A DNA stretch of 64,000 bases from Opisthocomus hoazin (Eukaryota > Chordata > Aves > Opisthocomiformes > Opisthocomidae): contig NC_134419.1 in the NCBI RefSeq assembly GCF_030867145.1, forward strand, positions 3,437,501-3,501,500, read 5' to 3'. The notes below the pieces were generated by a model that made no database searches, was not told the origin of the DNA, and saw only the letters and a list, made by a program, of their open reading frames with translations. How positions within the stretch are numbered: position 1 is the stretch's first letter; each line of letters starts with the position of its first letter. Position numbers and translations under genes: made by a program. Shown here piece after piece: positions 40,101 to 50,740 of the stretch.

Positions 40101-43100
40101 TTATCCTCAAAAGAGTAAGAGTAATGGACCTCAAAGCTAAAAAGAAAATACATGTCGATAGTCTGAGGGATGACCATCGATCAAGGACAACATTTGTAAA
40201 GAAATTCAGCTGTTCAAAATAGGAGATTAGCCTTTGACTTCAATACACGCTTGCATTAAATGGTCACTATCCCTTTATTTCACACTATATTTTGAGGAAT
40301 CATTTCATACAGTCGTTCTCAAGTTATGAGCGAGCTGTACACTGTTAGTAGTGCTGGAGGAGAGAAAGGAGATCTAGGAAAGGAAACCTTTGCAGTGGTG
40401 GAAATCACCGGTGGGTTTGTGTTGAATGTAATTCTGGACCAACCACCACCCCCCCCTGTTCCCATTAGGTAAACAGACTACCGCAAATTAAAGCAAGGAA
40501 AAAGAATTCTGACAGTTTCTATCATCAGAAAAAAAACCCAGAAGAAAACACATAAATAATGCCAACCTCTCACACCACTGTCTGCATTTGCATGTATGCA
40601 CACATATACACCTTGTTATTTCAGTACACGTTCATTTAAGATTAACATACTTTTATGCTAAATATCGCATTCTTCCATTCACATATAAATGTATGAACTT
40701 TGGCTTCTGCTGCTTAAATGACTTATTAGTGATTCAGTTTATAGGTAAACTGGAATCCACTAAGAACATCAGTGTATAAGGCTATAAAAAATACAAAACA
40801 AAAAAATTGGTAATATTCAAAGAAATGGCATCTGAAGCACATAGAATGGAGAAATTTGACTTTCGACTTTTTTTTAACCACACTGAATGTCACAGACCCT
40901 TTACTTTTACTGTGATATAATTATAATATTAATAGTCCCATACATTTACAGTTTCACAAGAATTTGATGTGTGCAAAGAAATGCTGAAAACATCAATTTT
41001 AGCTCTGACATTTCATTACACTATCAGTACATTACAGCCCCCAGGTTACAGTATTAAAAGAAAAAAAAAAATCTATAATGTTATGCATGTTCCAAGGTTG
41101 AAAGAGTGGTTAGTTTTCGGAACGTTTCATTAAATGCAGCTCTACTTAAAAGCTCAGGTTTGGGAGAGTTACTTGGGACTTCTACTGCCCAAAGTACAGG
41201 AAAACAGCAATGTTGTTTGTTTCCTGAAATAAGACCGAACAAAGGCTCAGAGTTCCGCTCCTGCACCCAGCGCTATTTCCCTTCCTGCCTCTGCAAAATC
41301 TCTAGAATTGCTACTAATATGGACATTTTTCACAGCCAATAACGAACAGTTAGATGCTCAATTAAGCTGAAGTAATCTCATGACGCTTTGAAATGCTTCT
41401 CCTGTAATGTGTAAGGTGCAGCAACAACAAAGAATAAAGGTATTTTTACCTTAAAATGTGTGCAACAACTGCAGGCCCATACCAATCACCAGCAATTTTT
41501 CCAGACTTCTTTCCATATTCTATTAGCTGATGCAAGCCAAAAGCTGCCAGTGGAGAGTCGCCAAACCAAGAAATTATTTTTCTGTGATAAACTTCATCTC
41601 TCATTTCATTGTCGTCACAGTTTCTCTTTAATGTTCCCTGATGCTGATTTGACAGGATCTTGGGTTCTGTTTCTGCTGTAAGCGATGCTTCGAACGATGC
41701 CGTCAGCTTCTTCACCGTATGGGCTGTCCACGACTCAGAATCTGAACCGTCAATGTCCAACGCATCTGGCCAGACCCAGGCTGCAGGAAGAAATTTTAAG
41801 GTGCATATTAGGCTTAATATTAACTTTTTGGTATAATTAGCAAAGCACATCCCTCTCTCCTCAAACCAATCACACAGACTTTACACGCTGAGATGCGAAT
41901 GTCACTGTTAAAATGTAAACAAAGAATTCGAGTGGAATATGATTTGCTTTTATTTTCTGCTGAATGGTAGGTGAAACGAAATACTACAGACTGTACATCT
42001 GGTAGCAATTTATGCTGTCTGAGATAGCAGGGCAGACTCCACGATCCCAGTCAGTTAAGATACACAAGATACACCTGACTACAAGGCACAGGTTAGAACT
42101 ATGTTACATAGTAAAAATATGAAAGTTGGCTATTCAGTATGATCTAAAAAGTTCCACCCGTGTCAAACAAGAAGTTTCAAAAGCTGTTTTTAATTTTTCT
42201 GGTTTATCAGTTGTTCAAAAAATAGGCAAACCTGAAGAATTATTCATATAAAACCAAACAATTCTTCCTGACAAACTGTCAAAGAAGATCTGAATAGACA
42301 AGATTTTTTTCTTCACTGAATCTGTGAATTGTTTATCTACATTACACCACAAACTTGTGTAAATATTATTCAGTACAGTATCTACAGTCTGCGTGCCGAG
42401 CAGAAGGTTTCCCTTAGCAATGCACGCTACACACAGCGTTCCTCTTGCAGGACAACGATGCTTCAGCACATCTAGAGAAGAGCAAGGCTTCCCTCGTCAG
42501 ATGACTGGAAGTCTCTCCAAGTGCAACACAGCGCATGTGAGGAAACCTCCAGAACAGAGAACACGCTGTTAGCTCAGAACCTACCCCGCGAAATCCCGGC
42601 AGGCAAGAGGAAGGCTGCCACGCGCAAGCAAGGAACGGAGCCTGCCAAGGAGGTGCTTCTGCTCAGTGAGCCATATCTGGGACAAGACTGGAGGATCAGA
42701 AAGCTGCCGTTACAGCAGCAAGAGGAACTTTTGTGACAGAGAGCAAGAGCTGCAGCCCTCCCCGTAGCTCTTACTGAAGTATCCATGTAAAAGTCTTTGA
42801 GAAACAAAGAGGAAGCACAGAAGCAACTACATTTTAATTCTAAAATCTAATTTCGGGCTCCAGTAATATCACACGCTGGTAATGGCCATGACCCACCTCA
42901 CCCACTCATACTCCAGTGTGACAGCCGCCCCGCGCCAATGCCTCCTACCACCAGTGACACCCCTCTGTGAAACGCCGTGTTAATTTTTCACTGCAGACAC
43001 ACACATAAGCTCAATGTAACATCACAGGCCTTGCTATTCCTGTACTTTGAGCTTCAAATTTAAGTCAGTGTCTTAAGCACAGGCATTTTAAAGTAAAACT

Positions 43101-46100
43101 CGCCAGTACCTTAATAATTAAAATAAAAACTCATTCACAACGTCCTTCAGCAGTATCTGGAACATTCCACATAGCAGTGGAAGTGTAAGTATTCCAGCTA
43201 GTAACTGCAGTCAGGTTTTGCTTTGTAAACAGAAACAATACCATTAAACTATAAAAGAAACATCTCTGGGAAAAGAGTAAACAGCGATGAAAAACTTCAT
43301 GTAAACACTTTAAGCTACCCAGACCTCATAAAAAGCTTTTCAAAAGATAATTCACCAGCTGTCAGAAGACTAGATGATGAGAAAAGTAGTCCAGAAAGAC
43401 CATACATACTCCATTTTTCTGCACATTTGGATTGCCACAGAAACACTAGCACTCTGGAATCACCAAATCAGTTTCCAAATTAGGATGCATGGGGGACAGT
43501 GCAAGGAATTCTTAGTAACCACGGATTTTAAAGATCTGAACCCGGGCCTGTTTTGTTTGGGGTTACTTTGGAATGAGCCATTCCGCATTCCTACTCACAG
43601 GAAGTCTACTGATCAGATTTATTTTTTATTTCTTTAAATGTCTGTGTAACAGAAGTTATATTTAAAGGATTTTTGTTCTCAGCAGAAGTATTTTCATATG
43701 TTTTGATATTTGTAGTCAGTTTAAAGGGATAATGTCTGTTTTATGACTTAAATATCTACAGCAAAAGGAACATTCAGCAAGCCAATCTGACAGTTTGGTC
43801 ATGACACTACCAAGAAAGACGACTTTGTGATGCAGTTTCTTTGGGACTATGTTCCCAGCTTACATCACATCTGCACAGTAAGTACAGAGTATTGTCAAAA
43901 CAGGCTTTCAGAACTATCTTCTGCTACAGAATTCCCGGGATCCGACAAATGGCCGAGTAAACAATACACTGTATTCTCTCCAACTAACATGCCCGGGTGG
44001 CTTCAGGCCCATGACTTGGATCATTTTCACAACAAGGAGTGGTGACAGAGGACAGGACCGCTTGTTTGAAAGGGGCAGTGTGGATGATGAAAGGGAATGA
44101 GGAGAAGAAGAAAAGAAAAGGTGGTTAACTAAGAACCAAAAATACCTCTACGCAGGACATGGCTCAGCTTGGAAGAATGAGGAGGACGTGCACGCTTAGC
44201 CTTTGAAGGCAGAAAGTGGTCCAAGTCTCCTAAAGCCACTTCTTTCAAACACCTGTGGCTGAGGGAGTATTTTGGGATAGACAATGACAGGAAAAAAAGG
44301 GAAGTTTCTCTGTGAGTACTCGGGGGGGAAGGGAGGAAATGAAATAGAGAAAATTTCGACACAAAGAATGATGTATGGAACTTAGATTAGAGTCCTTCTA
44401 TTAACTCAATATATTAATACTAGAAGAAATTGAATAATGTACAACTTTAAAACTGATAAAAGAACATCACTTTTGCCATAGCCCACAGCTATGGGCTGTG
44501 CGACTCATTTCCCCACCTCGAGTACAAGAAATGAGCAAGATTCAAGAGAATTGGACACTTGCATGGATAATAACAATACCCAGCTATGGGATCACAAATT
44601 TTTGTGCTATTTTACTTCACAGTTAGCTTCTGTGGAGTTTCTAGTACCTTCCTTTGACACACCCTGCTATTCCCTTCTTCAGAGATGGAAAGCAGGTGAG
44701 CTAGATCGCTGCTCTAATGCCAGGTAACAATCCCAGCATTAATGGGAGTCCAGAACCAAAAGCAGCACGCACTTCAGATTCAACTTACATAAAGACCATC
44801 AGACTCTCTACAGAACACCCATGCTTATCATGCTGGTATAGAGAGCTTCTCTTGTAACTTACCTCGACCAAGAAAATGAAGCAGAAGACCTTGAGCCAGC
44901 AGCATCTGACCAGTTCTTAGTGTGCAACCCCAACCGCAGTCTGTTGTTAATGCAGACCCCTTTATCTGCGGAAATTCCTCTCTGTACGTCAGCCATATTC
45001 TAGAAATAAAATCTTTACGAAACTCATCAACATTTCCCGAAATCTCTGTGTTGATCTTATCAAAATTGGACCCATTTGCAGAGAGTTCACCAGACTCTGT
45101 GAGGCAAAGCACAAATTTAAGTTATAACTTGGTATGGCACTTCTGTTATTAGAAGTAAAGTAAAAACGTACAACTATTCTGTTGGAAAGACAGGGCAAAC
45201 TTGCAAAAAGTGACAATCGCTTCAAATACAAGCAAGGAAAATTGGAAGGCGAACACAATAGAAATGTGCCAGCTAAAAAAAAAATGCCAGTGGAATGGTT
45301 GACTTGCAATTAAGCAACTGCTTAATCCACCTAAACGTAAATGGCCAAACAGAGAGAGATTCTCAGCAAACTGCATGCTGGAGAACGGTAACAAAGGTGT
45401 TGGCGTAGTGACTCCTTGCACAGGTACCGTCGCTATTTCATTCAGCAGTTTTTAGAAAGAAAGTCTGAAGTGGATAGGTAAATGAAGTAAAGTGCAAACT
45501 ACAGCACTAATGTTTACAGAAGGAACAAGACTTCAGTGTAAAAACTGAATAAAGCAGGTTAGGATGGGTTGAATTAGTGGTGGTGTTGGACATTTAAATG
45601 AGTATTTTCTACGCTTTTCACATTTACATTTTGAATTGAGTAATTGTTAATGATGATCTTTCTAGAAGGTTAAAAACATATCTACAGAGCTCCTGCCAAA
45701 TAAGACTGGGATGAGTTAAGCGCTACGTACACACCATCAGTTTTGAAGTGGTAACATTTTCCCAGGAGAAACACCGGAGAGTTTCTACTGAAGTAAGTTT
45801 TTGTTTTCAACACCCAACCTAAAACAGACGCAAAACAAATACAAATTTGTGAGTGAAGTATTCCAAAAAAGGAATTGCCAACAGCAGCTCGTTAAGCCAA
45901 AGGTAACCCTCGAAAGGGGAATACAGAGAAAATGCACGGAAGTTGGGTTTTGCTTTCATAAATAACAAACAGTTTAACAGCTCTACAAAACACAGATTAG
46001 AGTTCTGGTTCAAAAGTAACGATGTTGCCCAATTGTGAAGGTCTGAATGTCAGTACAATAGGACTACTGCACAGAAATGGTCAGGATACAAAAGTGCTAA

Positions 46101-47169
46101 AGCTGAGCTTAAGTTGCTTTGTCTCTATTGCCATTTCATTTCTGCATAGTTTGATACGGAGAGGTTTCCAACTCCTATAAAAATATACAATAAGCTTCAC
46201 GTATGACCAGTGAAAATGCATGGAGTATTAATTAAACATACCTCATCACAAAATTAAATTACAGTTCAGACACGAAAAGAATATAGAAAACTACATGTGT
46301 ATCAAGCCAACAAGTTAGTTATACTGTTGGAAATTTAACTTCTGCGTACCGTATTGAATAGTTGTGTAATATGCTGTACAAATTCAAAGCGACAGAATTC
46401 ATTTTTTAGTTTTTGACAATGTCCCCAGTGTTTTTTTCACTTAAGTCTAAATCCTATGGTGGTAGCCTTAAAGAAAATTGAAGAAAAGTATATTTTCATC
46501 TTGCTGGACATCTCCAAGGCTTATGAGAATAAACAAAATTTATCTGAAACCTGGTGGTAAATCTGAGCAACCTCCTAGAGGGAAAGTATAAAAATTAAGG
46601 TTAAGGACAGATTAGCAAAGGGCACGCTTGAAAATAGGGTTGCTTTTAAACAAATTACTGATGGTCAGCTGTGGAAAAGTATGTTACTAAAGGGTGTGAA
46701 GTAGATTGTTCAGTGGAGTTTGTATTGCACACATAATCCTATTTTTTCCAGAAAAGTACGTATAAAAAATAACATCTTTGTGCAGATGATTCCATGTTAT
46801 CCCTGTTTAAAAGTCTATGCAAACCTAGTGTCATTTACACAATGTCTTTACTGTTTTTGAAATAAGTAATTTAAAAATAAATTATGCAAATTTATTTGAA
46901 AAATGAAAAGCTAAACAAGTTTGTTTACTTGGACTGATTATTATACCACAGTAAAAATGGTTGCAAAGGGCTGTATTGCATTTTAATTATTAATATTAGT
47001 TAAGTTTCTGAATCATGATCCCATTCACATCAACAAGAAACGTTCCACTCATTTCAGTGGAGACAGGATTTTACCATACATTGTTTCACTTACTGTATTT
47101 CATGTTGTGCCATGCAGACATAAACTTTGATTTTATCTTTTCTACTTCATCTGTCCCCGTGGCCTCCAT
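24975..47169 (-). CDS. ATG4C: ATG4C cysteine protease, whole coding span (10 coding exons)
   Basis: This entry covers the coding region including introns; each exon is listed separately. ATG4 proteases (peptidase family C54, cytosolic) cut the C-terminus of ATG8 proteins (LC3/GABARAP) to expose the glycine used for lipidation, and they also delipidate ATG8. Ten exons with GT-AG borders and matching phases give 459 residues; the human protein has about 458. The catalytic Cys is residue 107 in a DCGWGC motif, and Asp345 and His347 sit in YMDPHYC. The C-terminus EEFVLL resembles a C-terminal LIR (ATG8-binding) motif. No frameshift or internal stop was seen. The highly similar central core and the divergent segments (residues about 50-75 and 150-180) fit the C paralogue rather than A, B or D. 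The identification rests on recalled similarity to human ATG4C, not on a database search. Confidence 0.97.
25146..29062 (-). other. ATG4C intron between exons 10 and 11
   Basis: About 3.9 kb. No repeat family recognised. It contains a short hairpin with ACCACAGTA (26105-26113) and TACTGTGGT (26137-26145) around a doubled CTTTGATTT loop. No exon-like conserved peptide was found. Confidence 0.8.
29063..29182 (-). CDS. ATG4C: ATG4C exon 10, residues 364-403
   Basis: It encodes [20 protein letters not shown] followed by [20 protein letters not shown], exactly 40 codons in phase 0 at both ends. The acceptor is TTGAATCTTGCAG and the donor GTAGGTG. [24 protein letters not shown] is conserved across ATG4C and ATG4D. 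Because the exon is phase 0 at both sides, skipping it would keep the frame. Confidence 0.96.
29183..33488 (-). other. ATG4C intron between exons 9 and 10
   Basis: About 4.3 kb, the largest intron inside the coding region. It holds an old SINE-like remnant at 31340-31530 and A-rich runs near 32620-32650 and 33100-33170. Nothing else was recognised. Confidence 0.8.
31340..31530 (+). repeat. Old amniote MIR-like repeat remnant
   Basis: It reads GCTACGGTGTGACCTTAAGG and AAGTCACTTCAGC, then AATTAAACTGTAAAATCTTC and AGCGAAGGCACTG. This order matches the 'tgtgaccttgggcaagtcac … attgtaaactcttcggggcagggactg' layout of old amniote MIR-like SINE/LINE tails. It lies antisense to ATG4C. Heavily diverged. 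Confidence 0.6.
33489..33565 (-). CDS. ATG4C: ATG4C exon 9, catalytic Asp-His exon
   Basis: It encodes [20 protein letters not shown] then DFPLE. Asp345 and His347 in DPH complete the Cys-His-Asp catalytic set with Cys107 of exon 4. The acceptor is TCCTTGTAG and the donor GTAGTATG, which departs from the usual GTAAGT. The length is 77 bases (2+75). Confidence 0.95.
33566..37904 (-). other. ATG4C introns flanking exon 8
   Basis: Two introns (33566-34227 and 34307-37904) surround exon 8. A 161-codon minus-strand frame at 34881-35366 shows no family likeness, and part of it overlaps plus-strand frames. No repeats were recognised. Confidence 0.75.
34228..34306 (-). CDS. ATG4C: ATG4C exon 8, residues 312-338
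   Basis: It encodes [20 protein letters not shown] then YFAGFQ, and ends one base into Asp338. The acceptor is CTTGTTGTAG and the donor GTTAGTG. [15 protein letters not shown] is a universal ATG4 motif close to the active site. It is separated from exon 9 by an intron of only 662 bases, the shortest intron apart from the 638-base one between exons 3 and 4. Confidence 0.95.
37905..38041 (-). CDS. ATG4C: ATG4C exon 7, residues 266-311
   Basis: It encodes [20 protein letters not shown] followed by [20 protein letters not shown] and LEFVK. The acceptor is CTCCTTTCAG and the donor GTATGAAATG. The [14 protein letters not shown] block is the signature of the ATG4 family upstream of the Asp-His pair. 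The stretch at residues 273-287 ([15 protein letters not shown]) varies between species. Confidence 0.95.
39417..39487 (-). CDS. ATG4C: ATG4C exon 6, residues 242-266
   Basis: It encodes [20 protein letters not shown] then DCT, completing Arg242 at its start and beginning Val266 at its end. The acceptor is TTTGTACTTAG and the donor GTAAATG. The 71-base length (1+69+1) joins exons 5 and 7 in frame. YVAQDCT is a conserved strand of the protease core. Confidence 0.93.
39596..39730 (+). repeat. T/G-rich low-complexity tract in ATG4C intron
   Basis: Repeated TTTGGTTGG, GGTTTT and GGGTGGG units; on the coding (minus) strand this is a C/A-rich tract. Simple sequence. Confidence 0.8.
41450..41780 (-). 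CDS. ATG4C: ATG4C exon 5, largest exon
   Basis: Residues 132-242, from [20 protein letters not shown] through [20 protein letters not shown] to [13 protein letters not shown]; 331 bases with 2 nt overhangs at both ends. The acceptor is TTCCTGCAG and the donor GTAAAAATAC. The WFGDSP and GDWYGP blocks are diagnostic of the C54 fold. The middle (about residues 160-190, [20 protein letters not shown]) differs from human and is typical of a fast-evolving surface loop in ATG4C and ATG4D. Confidence 0.97.
41781..44862 (-). other. ATG4C intron between exons 4 and 5
   Basis: About 3.1 kb of unique sequence. Small open frames (for example 42521-42736) lack recognisable domains. Confidence 0.8.
44863..45096 (-). 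CDS. ATG4C: ATG4C exon 4, catalytic cysteine exon
   Basis: Residues 54-132. A variable linker ([20 protein letters not shown]) is followed by the conserved block [20 protein letters not shown] and then [20 protein letters not shown]. The catalytic Cys107 codon is TGC at 44938-44936 on the minus strand. The acceptor is TGCCTCACAG and the donor GTAAGTTAC. Block-by-block similarity to human ATG4C is close to identity outside the linker, so the exon is under strong constraint. Confidence 0.97.
45097..47093 (-). other. ATG4C introns flanking exon 3
   Basis: Introns 45097-45734 and 45819-47093. AT-rich unique sequence, with no repeat or RNA gene recognised. Confidence 0.8.
45735..45818 (-). CDS. 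ATG4C: ATG4C exon 3, residues 26-54
   Basis: This exon encodes [20 protein letters not shown] followed by CYHFKTD, and it has split codons at both ends. The acceptor is CTGTTTTAG; the donor is a weak GTGTGTAC. The segment is the conserved WxLG-type entry of ATG4C, where [12 protein letters not shown] precedes a variable linker. At 84 bases, its phases fit exons 2 and 4. It is too short to appear as a stand-alone open frame and was found by translating the minus strand. Confidence 0.93.
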
Positions 47170-47178
47170 ATTCATATT
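47094..47178 (-). CDS. ATG4C: ATG4C exon 2, start codon and N-terminus
   Basis: The acceptor (TTTTTCTCTAG) precedes 47178 and the donor GTAAGTG follows 47094. Coding starts at 47169 and gives residues 1-25, [20 protein letters not shown] followed by HNMKY; the next codon (Ser26) is split 1+2. This ATG has A at -3 and G at +4. A second in-frame ATG at 47175 would add only Met-Asn; 47169 was chosen because MEATG is the conserved start. Residues 7-10 read DEVE, whereas the human protein has DEVD, a reported caspase-3 site (see findings). Confidence 0.93.
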
Positions 47179-50100
47179 CTAGAGAAAAAGCCATCGCTGT
47201 CTTGTAAGACGTTCAATTCTGCTACTGTAAAAACAAAAATGTAAACACATCCATGAGCACTGAGCACACGGGGTACAGTATCACCACCAGCTCACTTAGG
47301 TACTTACGCCTAACATGACCAGAAACAGTAATAAACTTGCAGAATCCTCCACGTCCAGGGACTGAGAAGCAATCACACGTTCCATGAATAAGTAATAAAA
47401 ACATTTAATTCCAAATATACACCAATAAAATTACTACACAAAGCTAAATAAAAGATAATGTTCTCCAACAGCTCTCTACTGCACAACAAACTGATCTAGA
47501 GCGTATAACCGGCGCTGGCATGCGAGTAGACTCTTCCTAATTGGCAGTGAAATGAAGAGCTACAACGCATTGCACTAGATAGAATAGATGCTATTCTTTT
47601 CTGCTGAACAGAATACAAGTACTCCTCCCCCCCCAACATCAGGGGTTCTGCTGAGCACCAATAAACCAATCTTGGCTTTCAAAACAGCATTAGTTTCAGA
47701 TTTCTAATCAAGAATTTTCTAAGCCAAAGTTTACACGCACTGGAGGAACTAAAACACTAAGTGCAAGATGCTTTGCTGTACGTGTACAAGGCAGAAAATG
47801 TGTCGTACGGAAAATGTGTGTAGTAACAGTGACATAATTTTTTACAGAATTAACTTGCTAGAGGAGTAACATCAAGAGATGAGTAGAATTACTGTCATAA
47901 AATCTGTTTATTTTACATCCCCTCTAATTCTCACTTGCAGTGCAAAAACGGCTCTCTTCTGATTTGATTGTGTTTTCTGCAGGGGTCCAGCTGTACCACA
48001 AGAATGAGAGTGGTAAAATGGTGGTAAACCCCACTACAGCGCACATTAATTTTGTAAAAACTGCTTATAATTTTTCTAAGGCAGGGATGTGAGGGAATGC
48101 ACTTTTACTGACAGACTTCACCTTAAAAGCAACGCAAACTGGTAATAATACAGAAAAAAATATATGCTACCTTTATCCCTGTTTCTAAGAAATACGAGAA
48201 AATGGGACAGAACTCCCTTTGTAGTCCACCTGCACTATTTAGTAAAAGCAAGCTTGCTACTAATTAACAGAGCTTCCTTCACTGCACTTAGTCTGTCAAT
48301 GGCTCCCTTCAAAATAGTTGACACAGGAGGTTTTCTTGATGGTATTTGGTAGCCCGTATTTGGCTGCATAGATAGCTGAAAAATTAAGACCTCCTCCTTC
48401 AACAGGAGCTTTTGTGTGACATCAAAGGTTGATCAATAACGGTGCCTCACTGCAACCTTCACCGAATTTTCAGCAAAGTTCTGGTAACATCAGATGATGA
48501 CGTGAACAAAAGTGAACGATCTCATTTAATTACTAAACCGGGACCAGGAGCATACGCCATCGCTGATGCTGTACATAACCTCCTTCCTTTAAAAGGAGGA
48601 TCTAGAACTGTATTTACCTTTCTGTGTGTTATTTTCCATTGGATTGGGATCAACAGCAGGATGAAGACTAAACCGTGTTACTACTCTCCACTGAGAGCAT
48701 ATTTTAAGTAAAACTTGACCCCTGACAGGTAACTGAGGAGTGTGAAGATGTCAGGGGGCCGGTGCCTGAGGCTGCTCGCACAAATGCAGTTTCTGGGCTC
48801 TGTAGGTAGGGCAAGCAAAACATCAGTCTGCTGCCCCAGCCATCCCTAGCATGTTTTTCTGCTATTCCGTTTTATCATTTTGTAAAAGTCTGTCAACAGC
48901 TTTTTGATGGAACAAAAGGCAATGCAAGCTTACAAACACGGTGGAAAACTGACTTTTTTTGCTAGTGAAAATAACAACTGACTACAACCCTACTATGATT
49001 AGCCTTGTGTTAAGCTGGGGTTTTGTAGGGGAAGAAAGAGGAAGAGAATTTAAAGTTGGGTTTTAATTTCCTGCCTCTTTTTTCCTCAGGAAGAAAAAAG
49101 GGAAAGACTGACTGTATCAGTGACTCTAGCTGGCAAAGCTGTGAAGATGAACTTCTTCAGGAGGTGTGTTTGGTCCAGCCTGCCCTCCCATGATCAGTCA
49201 GCGACAGCCATTTACGCAGAGGCCACGGACTGCCTTAAAAGCCAAGACCTGTAAAAGCTCCCTCTGGCTAAAATTAGATGTGAAACAAACTCTACTGTTC
49301 CGAAAGGGCCTGAAGGAAAAATTATTGAAATGAGAAAGCAGCTCATTTTCCTTTAAGAGACAATGGCCATCACGGCGCATTTTTCTTTCCTCCAGTTACA
49401 TCTCTTCCCTAGCATTATGCTGAAGATGTGAAAAGGACTTCCAAGCAGAATGCTAACACAAACCAGGCACATTTATTCCACTGGAAAAACGCAGGCTCTT
49501 CCCATCGATGTAAGGCGGCACCATTAACAGTTCCACTGAAATTAACGGAACAGCATCAGAAGGTCACAGGGAACACAGACTCAAGCCCAACGGGCACCAT
49601 GCAGCCCCCGTTATTAAATCTAAAGCTAATGGTTCTACACTGGAGTTGTCTCATTTAAGAAATTACCCACAACGTACATTACCAGGGTGACGTTCCTTCA
49701 CAGAGCAGCAGGACACACCTCTGAAGGAAAGCCGAAGTCCTGTCCCCTCAGAGCCCCCGTCTCTGAGGGGGGACGATCGCAGCGAGGCGGCCGTTTGCTA
49801 ACAGGGGTGGAAAAAACCTCCCCGACAACAGAATTCACTGGTTTTCATTACCAACAGGACAGCCATCCAACCCGCCCATGCAACCGCAGCGACGGGGATG
49901 AAGGAAGTCCGAATGTGACTCTCGTTATTAGTTCATTTCAGAACGAAGATCCCCTTCGCTTTTTTCCTACCTGGAAAGAAACCGCACTAGCAGCGACGGC
50001 AGCAAAGCCCGCACAGCAGCCCCTGACAGGGAGTAACGCCGAGGGGAGTCACCCCTTTCCAGCTGCAAACACGGACGAAGACAGCGAGAAACCACGCTTG

Positions 50101-50582
50101 GTGAAGGGCACGGGAAGAAAAACAGCCTGGTGGGTTTTTTTTAAACCCTGTACCAAAGACGGGACGTTTTGCCCCCCCTGCGCTGAGAGCCAGGCGAGAG
50201 GCGCCGGCGGAGAGGCCGCCCCTCAGCTCTCCTCACAGTCCCCGGCCTTTGTCCGCGGCCGCCCGGGCCGGGGGAGCCCGAACCGCCGCCCGCCGGGAAG
50301 CGGCAGCGGCCCCGCCGGCCCTGGCACCCCCCGCGGCCCGGCCACCCCCCGGGACGGGGCTCGGGGGAGGCGGGAGAGCCCCGAGCCCGCTCCTGCCCCT
50401 GCCAGGGACGCGAACGCGGGCTGGCCGACAGCGCAGCCCCGGGCCCGGGCCGCCACCGCTGCGGCGCTTCGCCCCCGGCCTGCTCCCCCGGCCGCCTCCG
50501 GCGCCAGCCGCTCGCCCCTCACGGAGCCGCCGCCGGGCGCTCAGCGCTTCCCCGTGAACGGCGCGCAGGAGCCGCCGCTTAC
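47179..50582 (-). other. ATG4C intron 1 (inferred)
   Basis: Runs from the exon 2 acceptor to the inferred exon 1 donor. GC content rises sharply after about 49700. The long open frame at 49687-50739 is a by-product of CpG-island composition. Confidence 0.55.
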
Positions 50583-50740
50583 CCGCCCGGTGAGCTCCGC
50601 GGCGCAGCCGGCCGGGGAGCGGCCTCCCGGGGCCTCGGCCGTGGGGGAACAGCGCGGGACTACAGCTCCCGGCGGGCGGCGCTGCGGCGGCGAGGCGGGC
50701 CGGGCGGCGGGCCCGCGCGGGGCACGCTGGGAGCTGTAGT
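50583..50740 (-). other. ATG4C: ATG4C probable non-coding exon 1 (5' UTR)
   Basis: The first coding exon starts with a splice acceptor only 9 bases before the conserved ATG, so a separate upstream leader exon is required. On the minus strand, the CpG island holds a good donor (GGCGG then GTAAGC) with the last exon base at 50583. The upstream end is set at the promoter motif near 50729-50740 and is only an estimate. The resulting intron 1 would be 47179-50582. Another donor in the island is possible, and RNA reads would be needed to fix both ends. Confidence 0.5.
50659..50740. promoter_or_regulatory. Inverted pair of ZNF143/THAP11-type elements
   Basis: ACTACAGCTCCC lies on the plus strand at 50659-50670 and its exact reverse complement at 50729-50740. 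This is the ACTACAnnTCCCA core known as the SBS/Staf element bound by ZNF143 (with THAP11/HCFC1), common in vertebrate housekeeping and bidirectional promoters. The placement supports a transcription start close by. Confidence 0.75.

Larger units (their letters stand above)
38042..41449 (-). other. ATG4C introns flanking exon 6
   Basis: Introns 38042-39416 and 39488-41449. The second holds a T/G simple tract at about 39596-39730 and a C run near 40450. No other feature was seen. Confidence 0.75.

Noticed and set aside
49687-50739. 350-codon plus-strand open frame over the ATG4C promoter
   Set aside because: The composition is Pro/Ala/Gly/Arg-rich, as expected from a CpG island. It overlaps equally long frames on the other strand and has no domain. 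Long open frames are normal in stop-poor GC-rich DNA.
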